Of a stretch of 64,000 nt of DNA, positions 8,979 to 18,242 are shown piece by piece (the first letter of the stretch is position 1; each line of letters starts with the position of its first letter). A model generated the notes under the pieces. It searched no databases. It was not told the DNA's origin and saw only the letters and a program-made list of their open reading frames with translations. The translations under genes were made by a program, and so were the position numbers. Source of the stretch: Sipunculus nudus (lineage: Eukaryota; Annelida; Sipuncula; Golfingiida; Sipunculidae); NCBI GenBank assembly GCA_026874595.1, contig JAPPUL010000082.1:310001-374000 (forward strand), written 5' to 3'.

Positions 8979-10559
8979 TTACAATATCCCCGCAAGCTCC
9001 TGTAAATGATGCCAGTTTTGAAGCCTTTCCCGATTCGCTTCCTTTATCGTGTCTGATGGATTGCCTTCTTTATCAAAGTGTTTTGAAAACCGCCCCTCAG
9101 AACGCGCAAACGATATGAAATCTAATGTCTCATTCGTCTTTGGCAACGTATACCAATCCTTCTCTTTCGCCGGATTGCCTTTTAAGTTCATTCTCTCGCT
9201 TATCCTTTCTCCTCTCCGTGGATCATACTCCATCAACGGAAACGCCCTAGTGTCTGCTGCAAGCTTTGCCTGCTTCCTTGCCATATCATCTGCTACCCCG
9301 TGCTCCGGCTGGCATACACTATACACATTCACCAACGACGGCCCCTCATATTCATTTGCTGCCATTATGCATTTATAAAAATGATTTATATGGGCCGGTG
9401 TCGTTTGCGCTACGTACACATCAGGATGCATCATTGCTAGATTTACTATCTCTTTTCGCTTCTCTATCTTCCCAGGTACCGCCTTGCCGTGATACGACAT
9501 CTTTGCTTCTTGTCCTACAAAACTTGCTGTTGACGTTTGCCCGCCCGTATTAGAATATACTTGGGTGTCTAGTACCAACACGTTTATATTCATACCGCTT
9601 GATAGCATCCTCGACAACGCCTGAAACCCTATGTCCAACATCGCCCCATCCCCTCCTATACACCACAACTTCTTGTCTTGCCAGCCCATAGAATCCCACC
9701 TAGAACGTACTCCCATTGCATAAGTTGGCACATTCTCAAATAATGAATTCGACCACGGTACTGCAAAAGGATTATAAGGATAAGTTGACCCGTATACTGT
9801 ATTGCACCCTGTTGCTGCCACCAAGCCTATACTATTATCCCCATACACAAATGCCGTCGCCGCTAAAAACATCCTTAAAGCCGTTGCCTCGCCACAACCC
9901 ATACAAGATCCCGCCCCACCTACATACAGTAGCGTCTTCTCCGCAAGCATTATATCGGCAAGCGCCTTCTCGCTTATATATTCCTTCGGGGTGTCTTCCA
10001 TCCCTTCATAAAAAGCCCACGCCGCCTTGTAAGATTTCATATTCCCTTTGTCTTCCTTCACTATCATCTTAAGTGCCTCATTACTTCCGCACGCCTCAAC
10101 GCATTCACCGCATCCTTTGCATTTTGTCGGATCTATGAATATCCCAAAATGTCCTCCCTCTATCCCTTTGCGCTCCGGATTCTTATAAAACTTAGTTGCC
10201 TCGCAAAAATGCTTGCCTATAAAAGCTTTATGTTCTTTAGGCGCTTTGGATAATGTCTTTTCCATCTTCCCCTTCGGCACTACTTTACCCAATATCGCTG
10301 TGTCCGGACACTCTACCACGCACTCCATGCATCCCACACATTTATCTGCATAAAACTCCGGTATGTCTGGAGCTATATAACTAAAGTCTCTATAGGCTCC
10401 CGTTGACGGCGGCACTATGCTCCTTGCAACTCCCATATCCGCCTCAAGCAACTCCTCCGCTACCCCTGCGTTATACGCTCCTATTACTCGTTTGTTAAAA
10501 TCTTCCTTATCATATATTTCCTTTGATATCGGTTTGTTTTTTGACCTTATCTTTGACAT
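8979..10559 (-). CDS. porB: Pyruvate:ferredoxin oxidoreductase, ferredoxin + TPP (delta-beta) subunit
   Basis: 526 residues. Residues ~65-165 hold two [4Fe-4S] motifs ('CVGCMECVVECP' and 'CKGCGECVEACG'). The rest is the TPP-binding beta domain with 'CMGCGEATALRMF', 'ATGCNTVYGSTYP' and the TPP/Mg motif 'GDGAMLDIGFQAL...TQVYSNTGGQTS'. It corresponds to domains V and VI of the single-chain enzyme. With the upstream subunit it interconverts pyruvate + CoA and acetyl-CoA + CO2, passing electrons to ferredoxin. It lies 165 bases downstream of the alpha-gamma gene on the same strand. Confidence 0.93.
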   Translation of the reverse strand: MSKIRSKNKPISKEIYDKEDFNKRVIGAYNAGVAEELLEADMGVARSIVPPSTGAYRDFSYIAPDIPEFYADKCVGCMECVVECPDTAILGKVVPKGKMEKTLSKAPKEHKAFIGKHFCEATKFYKNPERKGIEGGHFGIFIDPTKCKGCGECVEACGSNEALKMIVKEDKGNMKSYKAAWAFYEGMEDTPKEYISEKALADIMLAEKTLLYVGGAGSCMGCGEATALRMFLAATAFVYGDNSIGLVAATGCNTVYGSTYPYNPFAVPWSNSLFENVPTYAMGVRSRWDSMGWQDKKLWCIGGDGAMLDIGFQALSRMLSSGMNINVLVLDTQVYSNTGGQTSTASFVGQEAKMSYHGKAVPGKIEKRKEIVNLAMMHPDVYVAQTTPAHINHFYKCIMAANEYEGPSLVNVYSVCQPEHGVADDMARKQAKLAADTRAFPLMEYDPRRGERISERMNLKGNPAKEKDWYTLPKTNETLDFISFARSEGRFSKHFDKEGNPSDTIKEANRERLQNWHHLQELAGIL

Positions 10560-10724
10560 ATATCTTCTCTCCCTTATTATTCTTTATTATTCTTTATTCT
10601 TGTTTTTTGTCTTCTATATTTCTTAACTCTCTCCCCCCTTAACTCTCTCCCCCCTTACTTGCCCCACTTTGCTCCTAAACCCTCACTCTCCTAAACCCCC
10701 TCTGCTACCCCCTCATTCCAAATC

Positions 10725-12851
10725 CTACCCCTTTATCTCTTCTTTTGCACCTTTTAATATCATCTTAGCCTTCGGATGCTTCCTACCCTCTTCTATTGCC
10801 CCCTTGTCTTTCTCTATAAGTCCCCGAGATACCTCAATTACTTCATCATATCCCCGGGTTACCGCATTCATATTATCCTCTACCACTTTCTCCCCTCTTC
10901 TACCAAAATATTTTCTTATAGTGTTTTCTACCCCCTCAAATACTTTCTCTCGTGTTATCCCAAATTCCTTCTCATAGGGCGTTGACTTCAAAAATACCCC
11001 CAGCAACACTATCCCCTGCATCCTTTGCACTAAATCTGGACTCCTTGAACAATCTTTGGCTATTTTTATTGTGTCAAGACCAAGCACCCTAAGCTTCTTT
11101 TCATATATTACCGCCTTTGCATAGCTTGGTATCGACTCCCATATCTTCTCTTCCTCTGTCTCAGGTGTCGATACAAATAATAACCCCCCGTCCTGAAGCC
11201 CTACTAACGGATTGCCTAAGTTAAAGGCATTTGCATCATTTAAGGGTACAAAGTTTACTCGATCAAGCTCATTATGCGTTCTTATCTTATCCGGACTCAC
11301 TGCTAAATAATAATTTGTAGGTAGCCCCTTCTTCTCAGAGCCATACTTCGGATATGCTTGTACATTAAAATTAAATAGATCCGCTACCACCGTCGCTATC
11401 ACCTTATTTGTTGTTACAGATCCATAACCACCCACAGAGTGTCCTCGCATAGCAAAAAATCCCCTGCCCCTAACATCTACATCGTTTCCTGTATCTATTG
11501 CATACTCATGTTTTATCCCAAGTACAAAGTACAACTGCGTATTCCCACTCTCCATATGTTCATACACTGCACGTATTGCCTGTGGCGTTACATCTCGACT
11601 GCCAAGCCCTGCCGCTCCTGAATATATTGTCGGAATCCGCTTTATCTGCACATACCCTTCACTCCCGTACATCGCCTCTGCAAATGCCGACTTAATCTCC
11701 ATTGTCAAAGGATTTGACTGTGCAAGCGGATTGTCCATCTTCTCTATCACCGCAAATGCCTTAAGGTGTTTTAACGCATCTACTATCCGTGCCCCAGGAA
11801 ATGGGCGATATACACTCACATTTAAGGCCCCCACCTTTAAGTCCGACTCCTCTCTAAGATAGTCTACTGCCGCCATTGTCGTCTCTATCGAAGACCCTAT
11901 CGACACTATCGCATATTCTGCATCCTTTAATTTATATTCTTCCAGAAAATCATACCTCACTCCGGTTAATTCATAAAACCTTTTAAATCCAAGCTCCAAG
12001 GCCGCCGGTATCTTCTCATAATACCCCCTCTGCGCTATTTTGCCCTTCATATAACTATCCTGATTCTGTACCACTCCCGTCATAACAGGATTATAAACAT
12101 CCATTAAATTTATTATCCGTTCCTCAGGCGCTCCAACATACTCCTTCATCATCTCCGGTTCTCGTAAGTTTACACTCTCTATTGCATGACTTGTTAAAAA
12201 GCCATCTTGTACATTGAAAAACGGCGTTGAGGTCTCTTCTGCCACAAATCTAGCTATTAATGCAAAATCACCTGCCTCTTGTGCATTTTTTGCAAATAAT
12301 ATCCCCCAACCTGTATCTGTCACCGCTAATATGTCATCATGTCCTGCATGGACATTTAATGAATGGCTTGTTAGCGCCCGGGCTGCTATATGAAATACAC
12401 ACGGTAACCTCTTCCCTGATATCGTATATAATACCTCTTTCATCAAAACAAGCCCTTGTCCCGATGTGAAATTACTTACTCGCCCTCCCGCAAGAGCATA
12501 CCCTTCACAGGCACTCGCTGAACTGTGTTCTGACTCAAGCTCCATAAATTCTATCCGCTCTCCCCACAGATTCTCCTTCCCATTTGCATACTCTACTTGA
12601 TACCCTACCCCCATATTTGTTGACGACGTTATCGGATACGCACATGCTGCTTGCGTTATGTGGGTCTCAACCCATACCACATTTGCTGTGCCATCTGCCG
12701 TCGTCGGTATCCCTTTATACTTCGCTTTACTTCCTCCTCCTACTGCTTCCTTCTTTTCTACTTTCCTTACAGTCTCTTTCTTTACTTTTAGCTCCTTACC
12801 CTTCTTAGCCTTCGTTACTATACCTTGACGTTTTCCGTTCTTTTGAGACAT
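10725..12851 (-). CDS. porA: Pyruvate:ferredoxin oxidoreductase, alpha-gamma subunit
   Basis: 708 residues, corresponding to domains I-III of single-chain PFOR. After a Lys-rich leader of ~45 residues come the pyrimidine-binding domain ('AACAYPITSSTNMG', 'MELESEHSSASACEGYALAGGR', 'RALTSHSLNVHAGHDDI'), the domain II region ('LNVSVYRPFPGARI') and the gamma domain ('GRGFFAMRGHSVGGYGSVTTNKV'). The start has GGAGGG six bases upstream. The leader is unusual for the family and fits the Lys-rich additions seen elsewhere in the window. The enzyme could act as pyruvate synthase in carbon fixation or in pyruvate oxidation; the sequence does not decide. Confidence 0.93.
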   Translation of the reverse strand: MSQKNGKRQGIVTKAKKGKELKVKKETVRKVEKKEAVGGGSKAKYKGIPTTADGTANVVWVETHITQAACAYPITSSTNMGVGYQVEYANGKENLWGERIEFMELESEHSSASACEGYALAGGRVSNFTSGQGLVLMKEVLYTISGKRLPCVFHIAARALTSHSLNVHAGHDDILAVTDTGWGILFAKNAQEAGDFALIARFVAEETSTPFFNVQDGFLTSHAIESVNLREPEMMKEYVGAPEERIINLMDVYNPVMTGVVQNQDSYMKGKIAQRGYYEKIPAALELGFKRFYELTGVRYDFLEEYKLKDAEYAIVSIGSSIETTMAAVDYLREESDLKVGALNVSVYRPFPGARIVDALKHLKAFAVIEKMDNPLAQSNPLTMEIKSAFAEAMYGSEGYVQIKRIPTIYSGAAGLGSRDVTPQAIRAVYEHMESGNTQLYFVLGIKHEYAIDTGNDVDVRGRGFFAMRGHSVGGYGSVTTNKVIATVVADLFNFNVQAYPKYGSEKKGLPTNYYLAVSPDKIRTHNELDRVNFVPLNDANAFNLGNPLVGLQDGGLLFVSTPETEEEKIWESIPSYAKAVIYEKKLRVLGLDTIKIAKDCSRSPDLVQRMQGIVLLGVFLKSTPYEKEFGITREKVFEGVENTIRKYFGRRGEKVVEDNMNAVTRGYDEVIEVSRGLIEKDKGAIEEGRKHPKAKMILKGAKEEIKG

Positions 12852-13239
12852 TTAGTATCCCTCCAATTTTATAAACTTGTTTTATAAACCTGCACTTTTT
12901 ACAAGCATCTTTTTCATAAGATTTTTTTCAAAATTTCTCAGAGCCCCCTCTTGTCTTACTCTTAGATTACTTGCTATTTTACATGTATTTTTTTATTTTA
13001 TTTTGTTTTCTAATATCCTATGCTATAGTATAGCCTCTTCTTACTTTTAAGTTACTTAAAAGCTTTACTTCTTTATACTATTTTACTATTTGTGGCTTTT
13101 TACATCACCCTGTCCCTCCCGTCTAAAATATAATACTTAAATAAAAAAAAGAAAGATTATCTATTTTTACTTGCTCTGCATATCCTTTTAAATCCCTTTA
13201 AATCAACTGAATATCATCTCTATCATCTTTTTATCTCTA
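12852..13239. other. Intergenic region upstream of porA
   Basis: 388 bases with no credible ORF, tRNA or strong terminator. It should contain the porA promoter on the minus strand and the end of the 13240-14097 transcript. I see AT-rich blocks and the porA Shine-Dalgarno site but no clear -35/-10 pair. Confidence 0.5.
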
Positions 13240-14097
13240 TCATCTTTTCATAATTTTGTCTATTTGCAACTTCGATTCATGAAAATATTGACTTGCCTTC
13301 TCTTCCTCTCTTAAATGTCTATACCTTATTAATACTCTACGAGGAAAACCCTCCCCTAAAAAATTTAATGTTATCATATACTCATTCCCCCCAGATTCCA
13401 AAAACCAGCTGTACGTACTTGTTACTTCTGTATATTCTGAACCCGCTCCAAGCAGATTATGATACTCCTCTATTAGAACATTTAAACCTGTTAAATCCTC
13501 TATATACTCAAATTCTACCTCGTATAATTTATCATCATAAAACTTTAAAGCAACTCCTTTTAAAGCTTTATCGAGCCTCGACAACGGTAAAAATACACCT
13601 TCACCCCCCCTTCGTTTCTTAGCTTTATTCCCTAATAGCTTTATTGCAAGGTGCCTTTTATATGTTATTATTCTCCCTTTTATCAAAAGGTTCTTATCTT
13701 CAAAGCCATTTATTAAAAATTTTCCCGCATTACGCTTATAATAATATTTGCTCTTTTCTTCCTTAGACAAACCTCGTCCTCGCATCTTGTGCAAAAACCT
13801 ATCAAACTTTAATAACGTAATACCAAGTTCTATGCCGCCTATCCCAAGTAATCCCCTTTTATCACCAAAATCTTTAATAGCCCCGCCTTTTAAAACACCT
13901 CCTTTATATCTATCTGTACTCTTTCCCTTATCCCCTCTTGTCTCTTTTGAAACTTCTAACAAAACACCTTCCAAACCATACATACTAATGTTTACAAAGC
14001 TTAGTATGATAATTAGTATGATAAAGAGAATAACTACCTTGCTCACAAAATGTACTCTCTTATATAACCATTTTCTTTTCTCTTGTTTTAATCCCAT
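13240..14097 (-). CDS. Single-pass membrane protein of unknown function
   Basis: 285 residues from the second of two near-identical starts; an upstream ATG at 14163 would add 22 residues. Both starts encode the same MGLKQEKRK segment because a 36-bp stretch is duplicated. The inner start is favoured because it gives a usual short cytoplasmic tail before the single membrane helix ('VVILFIILIIILSFVNI'). The external part is basic and Gly/Lys-rich at first ('KSTDRYKGGVLKGG'), then a compact domain with a conserved-looking 'SGGNEYMITLNFLGEGFPRRVLIRYRH'. No family recognised. Confidence 0.6.
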   Translation of the reverse strand: MGLKQEKRKWLYKRVHFVSKVVILFIILIIILSFVNISMYGLEGVLLEVSKETRGDKGKSTDRYKGGVLKGGAIKDFGDKRGLLGIGGIELGITLLKFDRFLHKMRGRGLSKEEKSKYYYKRNAGKFLINGFEDKNLLIKGRIITYKRHLAIKLLGNKAKKRRGGEGVFLPLSRLDKALKGVALKFYDDKLYEVEFEYIEDLTGLNVLIEEYHNLLGAGSEYTEVTSTYSWFLESGGNEYMITLNFLGEGFPRRVLIRYRHLREEEKASQYFHESKLQIDKIMKR

Positions 14098-14171
14098 CTT
14101 ATCACATAAAATACCTCTGCCTCCCTTCGGGGGGGATTTTCTTTTCTCTTGTTTTAATCCCATCTTATCAC
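14070..14171. repeat. 36-bp direct repeat at the start of a membrane-protein gene
   Basis: Copies at 14070-14105 and 14136-14171 are identical and offset by 66 bp (22 codons), so the duplication keeps the reading frame. The spacer contains a hairpin with a TTCG loop at 14120-14135. Confidence 0.9.
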
Positions 14172-14287
14172 CATTTACAACAACATGTTAAGTTTTTATC
14201 TCTAGTCTTGCGATATTATATCCCATCGTATACTAATATTATCGTAACTATATTAAGTTTTTCTTATTTAACTTTATTACTAAATAT

Positions 14288-17038
14288 TTGTGGTCTTTAT
14301 ATGTTTTATATTCTAGTTATATTCTAGGCTTTATATTTTTATATCTTTTCTATAGCACTTTCTCTAAACTAAATATTACACCTTTGTACGTGTTTTTAGC
14401 TAATAGTGTTTATACCCTTGGAGTAGTATATATGCCTTATGACAAACACAAAATAAAACCTCTTAAGCAGGACCTTGATGATCTTGAAGTATTTGAAATC
14501 GATAAGAATGGCCAATTTACACCTCTTGATTCTAATACCCTTAAGCCTTTTATTATAAAGCACAACATAGATAAAAACATAGATAAGAATATCATTACTG
14601 ATGAGAACCAGTCAAAGCTTAATATTAAAGACGATTCTACTCAAAAACTCATAAGCAACATGAAAGATAAAGGCATCATTAATGAAAAGATCAGTGTCGA
14701 AGAGTTTTCTAAATATCCTAGCAAAGAACCTGCTCATAAAGAACCTCTCTTTACTGATTCTGTTCAGTCAAACATAAAAGAAAAATCTAATATTGAAAAA
14801 TCTAATATTGAAAAGTCTAATATTGAAAAGTCTAATATTGAAAAGTCTAATATTGAAAAGTCTAATATTGAAAAATCTACATCAGAAAAACACTTTATTA
14901 AAAAGACAAAATTTGTAAAACAACATCAAGAAGAACAGCATCAAGAAAAACTAGTCTCAAAAGATATACCAGATAGTAAAACACAAACTAAAGTAAATAA
15001 AGATGTTGTAAATAAAGATGTTCTACAAGAAAATATTATCCACGATATTAAACCTGAACTTAAGGACAAAATTAAAACCTCTAACGAATATGACCACATT
15101 TCTGACGATAAAACTTCTGACGATAAAAATAAAAAGTCTAGTGAATCCCTTCTCGATGAAACCTTTGTGGATGAAACCTTTGTGGATGCAACCTTTGTGG
15201 ATGAAACCTTTGTGAAGAAAAAAACTTCACATAAAAAAACTTCAAAAGAACATAAGCTCTTTGTACGCATTAAACCTGATAAAGTATATAAGATATTCAA
15301 TGTCGACCAGCTGACAAAAGAGAAAACAAAAGATAAAACGCATTTAGAAAACAAGTTTGCAGCTTTATTTAAGGAATTCCTAAAAGAAGATATTTCCTTT
15401 GCAACTCCTATTAATATTAATCCTCAAAAAAGAGAGCTTTATCTTTTGAATATGGATAATTCCGTTGAACAATATCATCAAAAACTATTATCGATAATTG
15501 AAAGCGGGGAAGAAGTTCGAGTGGATACCATACTTAATATAATGATTTATTATGCACAAAATTTACGCTATTATGATGGACTTAAACTACTTTTACTTTT
15601 TGACTTGGAAGCTTTAGGGAAGGATATATTTTATGTCTTGCTTGGAGATTGCTACTATAACACCGGAGAAACTAAAAACGCTTTAAGTTCATATAATAAA
15701 GCTTTGGAAATAAATCATTTATCTAATTCTGCATATTTTAGTTTGGCATTCCTACATTTTGAACAAAAACAGTATAGCGAAGCACTTAATTGTTCTTACA
15801 AAGCAAAAGAATATAAAAACTTAAACAAAAATGCTCTTACTCTTCTTCAAGCCAATGCCCTTAAAGAAACTAATGAATCTGAACAAGCTCTTGCCAAATA
15901 TTGCCAGTACTTGAAAAATTCTGTTGTTGATGATAGCTATATTTATAAATATATACTTTTAAATATCGCAGACATTCTATACAATATAAACCTCTTTGAA
16001 AAAGCCATTATTTATTATACTAAAGTTAAAGAAGAAAACGATGAGCAAGAAATCTCTATGTCTTTTAGGACAACTTTAGAGGAAAAGAATAAAATAGATT
16101 ATCGATTAGCAATATGTTACTTCATGTGTGGTCTTTATGGGCTTTGTCTTAAGTCGCTTTCAAGGTTTATTAACCAAGAAATACTAAAAGATGATAAAGA
16201 AAAAGAAATACTAAAAGGACAAGATATTACTAATAAAAAACTTATGAGCGATATTCTATATGGCTTTAAAGACGCTTTTAATAATGGTGTTTATGACCAA
16301 AACATATGTTTTGTTTTTAAAAAGCTTTTAACAGATTTAAATTTATCCGTATTAGACTTTGTAAAAGACAAATTAAAAACTGATAATGTCTCAGATAACA
16401 CTGTTTTAATGGGTCTTGCGTCTATTGCCATACAAAGTAAAAACTTTAAGCTTGCTTCATTATTTCTTAAAAAGATTTTAAAAGATGATCCTAACAACTT
16501 AAAAGCGTTACTACAGATAAGTAAAATATATTATGAATATGAACATGATAAAGAAAAAGCATGCAAAGTATTCATATACTTAGAGAAGCATAAAAGTACA
16601 GACATCTTTGTCGATAAACAACTTGGTAAATATTATTTTTCTAAAAAAGAATATGAGAACGCTATGCAGGCCCTTAGTCGATGCATACAAAGTGAAGAAT
16701 ATGATTTTGAGACCCTGTTTTATTTAGGAAAGTCTCTTTATGCTCTTGGACAAGAGAACAAAGCATTGAATTATTTAAAAAAAGCATATTTGTTTGAAGA
16801 TGATAAAAATCAAGAGCAAATAGCAAGTATACTAACGCTACTTGGTAAAATATATCTAAATAAAGGTGAGTATAAGAAAGGTATAGAAGTACTTAAAAAA
16901 GCTCTTAAAATAAATAATACTCTTACTGAGTGTCATCAAACTTTAACAAGTATTTATAAAAAGATATTAGAAGACAAAAAAGAAGAACATTATTCCAAAT
17001 ATATAGATCTTGAAGTAAAAGATAAAAATGATACCTAA
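14288..17038 (+). CDS. Large TPR-repeat membrane-anchored protein with minisatellites
   Basis: 916 residues from a TTG start, with a likely N-terminal membrane hairpin (residues ~3-45). Residues ~60-330 are low-complexity and charged, including six tandem SNIEK units (14786-14875) and four DETFV-type units (15157-15212). From residue ~410 onward there are many TPR-like helical pairs ('YYNTGETKNALSSYNKALEIN', 'YFSKKEYENAMQALSRCIQ', 'YLNKGEYKKGIEVLKKALKIN'). TPR proteins scaffold protein complexes; the partner is unknown. The start is uncertain: an in-frame ATG near 14432 would remove the membrane segment. Confidence 0.75.
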   Translation: MWSLYVLYSSYILGFIFLYLFYSTFSKLNITPLYVFLANSVYTLGVVYMPYDKHKIKPLKQDLDDLEVFEIDKNGQFTPLDSNTLKPFIIKHNIDKNIDKNIITDENQSKLNIKDDSTQKLISNMKDKGIINEKISVEEFSKYPSKEPAHKEPLFTDSVQSNIKEKSNIEKSNIEKSNIEKSNIEKSNIEKSNIEKSTSEKHFIKKTKFVKQHQEEQHQEKLVSKDIPDSKTQTKVNKDVVNKDVLQENIIHDIKPELKDKIKTSNEYDHISDDKTSDDKNKKSSESLLDETFVDETFVDATFVDETFVKKKTSHKKTSKEHKLFVRIKPDKVYKIFNVDQLTKEKTKDKTHLENKFAALFKEFLKEDISFATPININPQKRELYLLNMDNSVEQYHQKLLSIIESGEEVRVDTILNIMIYYAQNLRYYDGLKLLLLFDLEALGKDIFYVLLGDCYYNTGETKNALSSYNKALEINHLSNSAYFSLAFLHFEQKQYSEALNCSYKAKEYKNLNKNALTLLQANALKETNESEQALAKYCQYLKNSVVDDSYIYKYILLNIADILYNINLFEKAIIYYTKVKEENDEQEISMSFRTTLEEKNKIDYRLAICYFMCGLYGLCLKSLSRFINQEILKDDKEKEILKGQDITNKKLMSDILYGFKDAFNNGVYDQNICFVFKKLLTDLNLSVLDFVKDKLKTDNVSDNTVLMGLASIAIQSKNFKLASLFLKKILKDDPNNLKALLQISKIYYEYEHDKEKACKVFIYLEKHKSTDIFVDKQLGKYYFSKKEYENAMQALSRCIQSEEYDFETLFYLGKSLYALGQENKALNYLKKAYLFEDDKNQEQIASILTLLGKIYLNKGEYKKGIEVLKKALKINNTLTECHQTLTSIYKKILEDKKEEHYSKYIDLEVKDKNDT
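14786..14875 (+). repeat. 15-bp coding minisatellite, six copies
   Basis: Six units of TCTAATATTGAAAAR, near-perfect, encode SNIEK repeats in the TPR protein. Length is a multiple of three, so copy changes keep the frame. Confidence 0.95.
15157..15212 (+). repeat. 15-bp coding minisatellite, about four copies
   Basis: Units of GATGAAACCTTTGTG, one with a substitution, encode DETFV/DATFV repeats in the same TPR protein. Confidence 0.9.
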
Positions 17039-17134
17039 ACAAGTATTTTTTGCAATATTAATATAATACTAGAAACAAAGGAAGCATTTAGAAAAATTTA
17101 CAAAGCATAAGACTTAGAATACGGTAAAAAGAAG

Positions 17135-18049
17135 ATGGCAGACGTTACCCAAAGGAGACTTGAAAACATAATAAGAAGCCTAAAGGATAAGAAAGAGAGT
17201 TCGAAAACACCAGATGATCGGATACTTATCGAGCAGGATTTAGCAAAGTGGGAAAGTAAGCTTAAAGAATATCTTAAAAAGATGACAAGAAAAGTCGAGT
17301 CTAAAGAGCATATAGGCAAATATAAAAGCATGAAATTAGGAAGTTTGGGAAATTATGAAATAAACGATGAAAATATATCCCCTGAAGACATGAACATAAA
17401 AGAAGATCCTGCATTATTTGCAGATGAAAAAGGCATGAAATTATCAGTTGACGAGGAGAGAAAACAACGAAAAACTGAGGACATGTCTAACCTAAACATA
17501 TTCCAAAATGTACTAATAGAAGAAGCATACGAAGGCTCAAAAGACTCAGAACTAAACGATTTATACAGCTACTTAAAATATTTATCCAGCCGATATATGC
17601 TTGCCTTAAACGATTACCATTTAAAACTCGTCTTAAACCATTCCCTAACAAGAGATAATCTTCGTATATCCTTAAACGACATAGAACTTGCATTAGAAAA
17701 ATACATACGCCGCCTTAAAGAAATGAAAGAAAAAAACTTGCTGCTTGATATAAAAACACGTACTACTCAAAAGAGCAAGATGTCTTCTGAATATAGAAGC
17801 ATATTAATAAGATTTGGCCTCTTTTTAAAAGATTTAGACGAGCTTTTGACTTTGCTTCTTAAAGACTATGCGGCTGATGGCGGCCTTATATTAAGCCCGG
17901 AGGAGATAGTTATGGGAACTAGTGAGGATAGCAAATCTATTTTACATGGCAAAAACATAATAGAAGCACTTAAAATGCTAAAAGCGTTTATAGGCAATCT
18001 TATAAACTATTTTAACTTTACCAATGTTAAAAACTTTTATAAAGAATAA
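17135..18049 (+). CDS. Orphan coiled-coil protein
   Basis: 304 residues, strongly charged, largely helical. The N-terminal third is rich in Lys/Glu heptads ('RRLENIIRSLKDKKESSK', 'DLAKWESKLKEYLKKM'). The C-terminal half has long amphipathic helices ('LALEKYIRRLKEMKEKN', 'ILIRFGLFLKDLDELLTLLL'). No signal peptide, membrane helix, Cys cluster or recognisable enzyme motif. The start has only a weak purine stretch (AAGAAG). It lies ~100 bases after the TPR gene on the same strand and could share its transcript. No function can be given. Confidence 0.65.
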   Translation: MADVTQRRLENIIRSLKDKKESSKTPDDRILIEQDLAKWESKLKEYLKKMTRKVESKEHIGKYKSMKLGSLGNYEINDENISPEDMNIKEDPALFADEKGMKLSVDEERKQRKTEDMSNLNIFQNVLIEEAYEGSKDSELNDLYSYLKYLSSRYMLALNDYHLKLVLNHSLTRDNLRISLNDIELALEKYIRRLKEMKEKNLLLDIKTRTTQKSKMSSEYRSILIRFGLFLKDLDELLTLLLKDYAADGGLILSPEEIVMGTSEDSKSILHGKNIIEALKMLKAFIGNLINYFNFTNVKNFYKE

Positions 18050-18095
18050 CTTTTTAAAGTATAGTTTTACTAAAAACTCTTTTATTCAAAATAAG

Positions 18096-18124
18096 TTGAC
18101 AAAATTAATATAAAAAGTTAATCA
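18096..18124 (+). promoter_or_regulatory. Possible promoter upstream of pheS
   Basis: A perfect TTGACA at 18096-18101 is followed after 17 bases by TAATCA, a poor -10 match. About 120 bases separate it from pheS. Weak evidence. Confidence 0.25.
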
Positions 18125-18242
18125 TAAATGGTTAAAGTATAAAAGTTTTAGGGCACCGCTTAGTGGCTTTGTCTTTTATAAACAATCACTATAACTAAAG
18201 AAAATCATATTAATACACTTTAATACATTAAAGAAAGAGAGC

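Noticed and set aside
10669-10985. Plus-strand ORFs opposite porA
   Set aside because: Low-complexity Pro/Ser/Leu translations are shadows of the minus-strand gene.
14120-14140. Rho-independent terminator for a plus-strand gene
   Set aside because: No plus-strand gene ends there; kept only as a low-interest observation.
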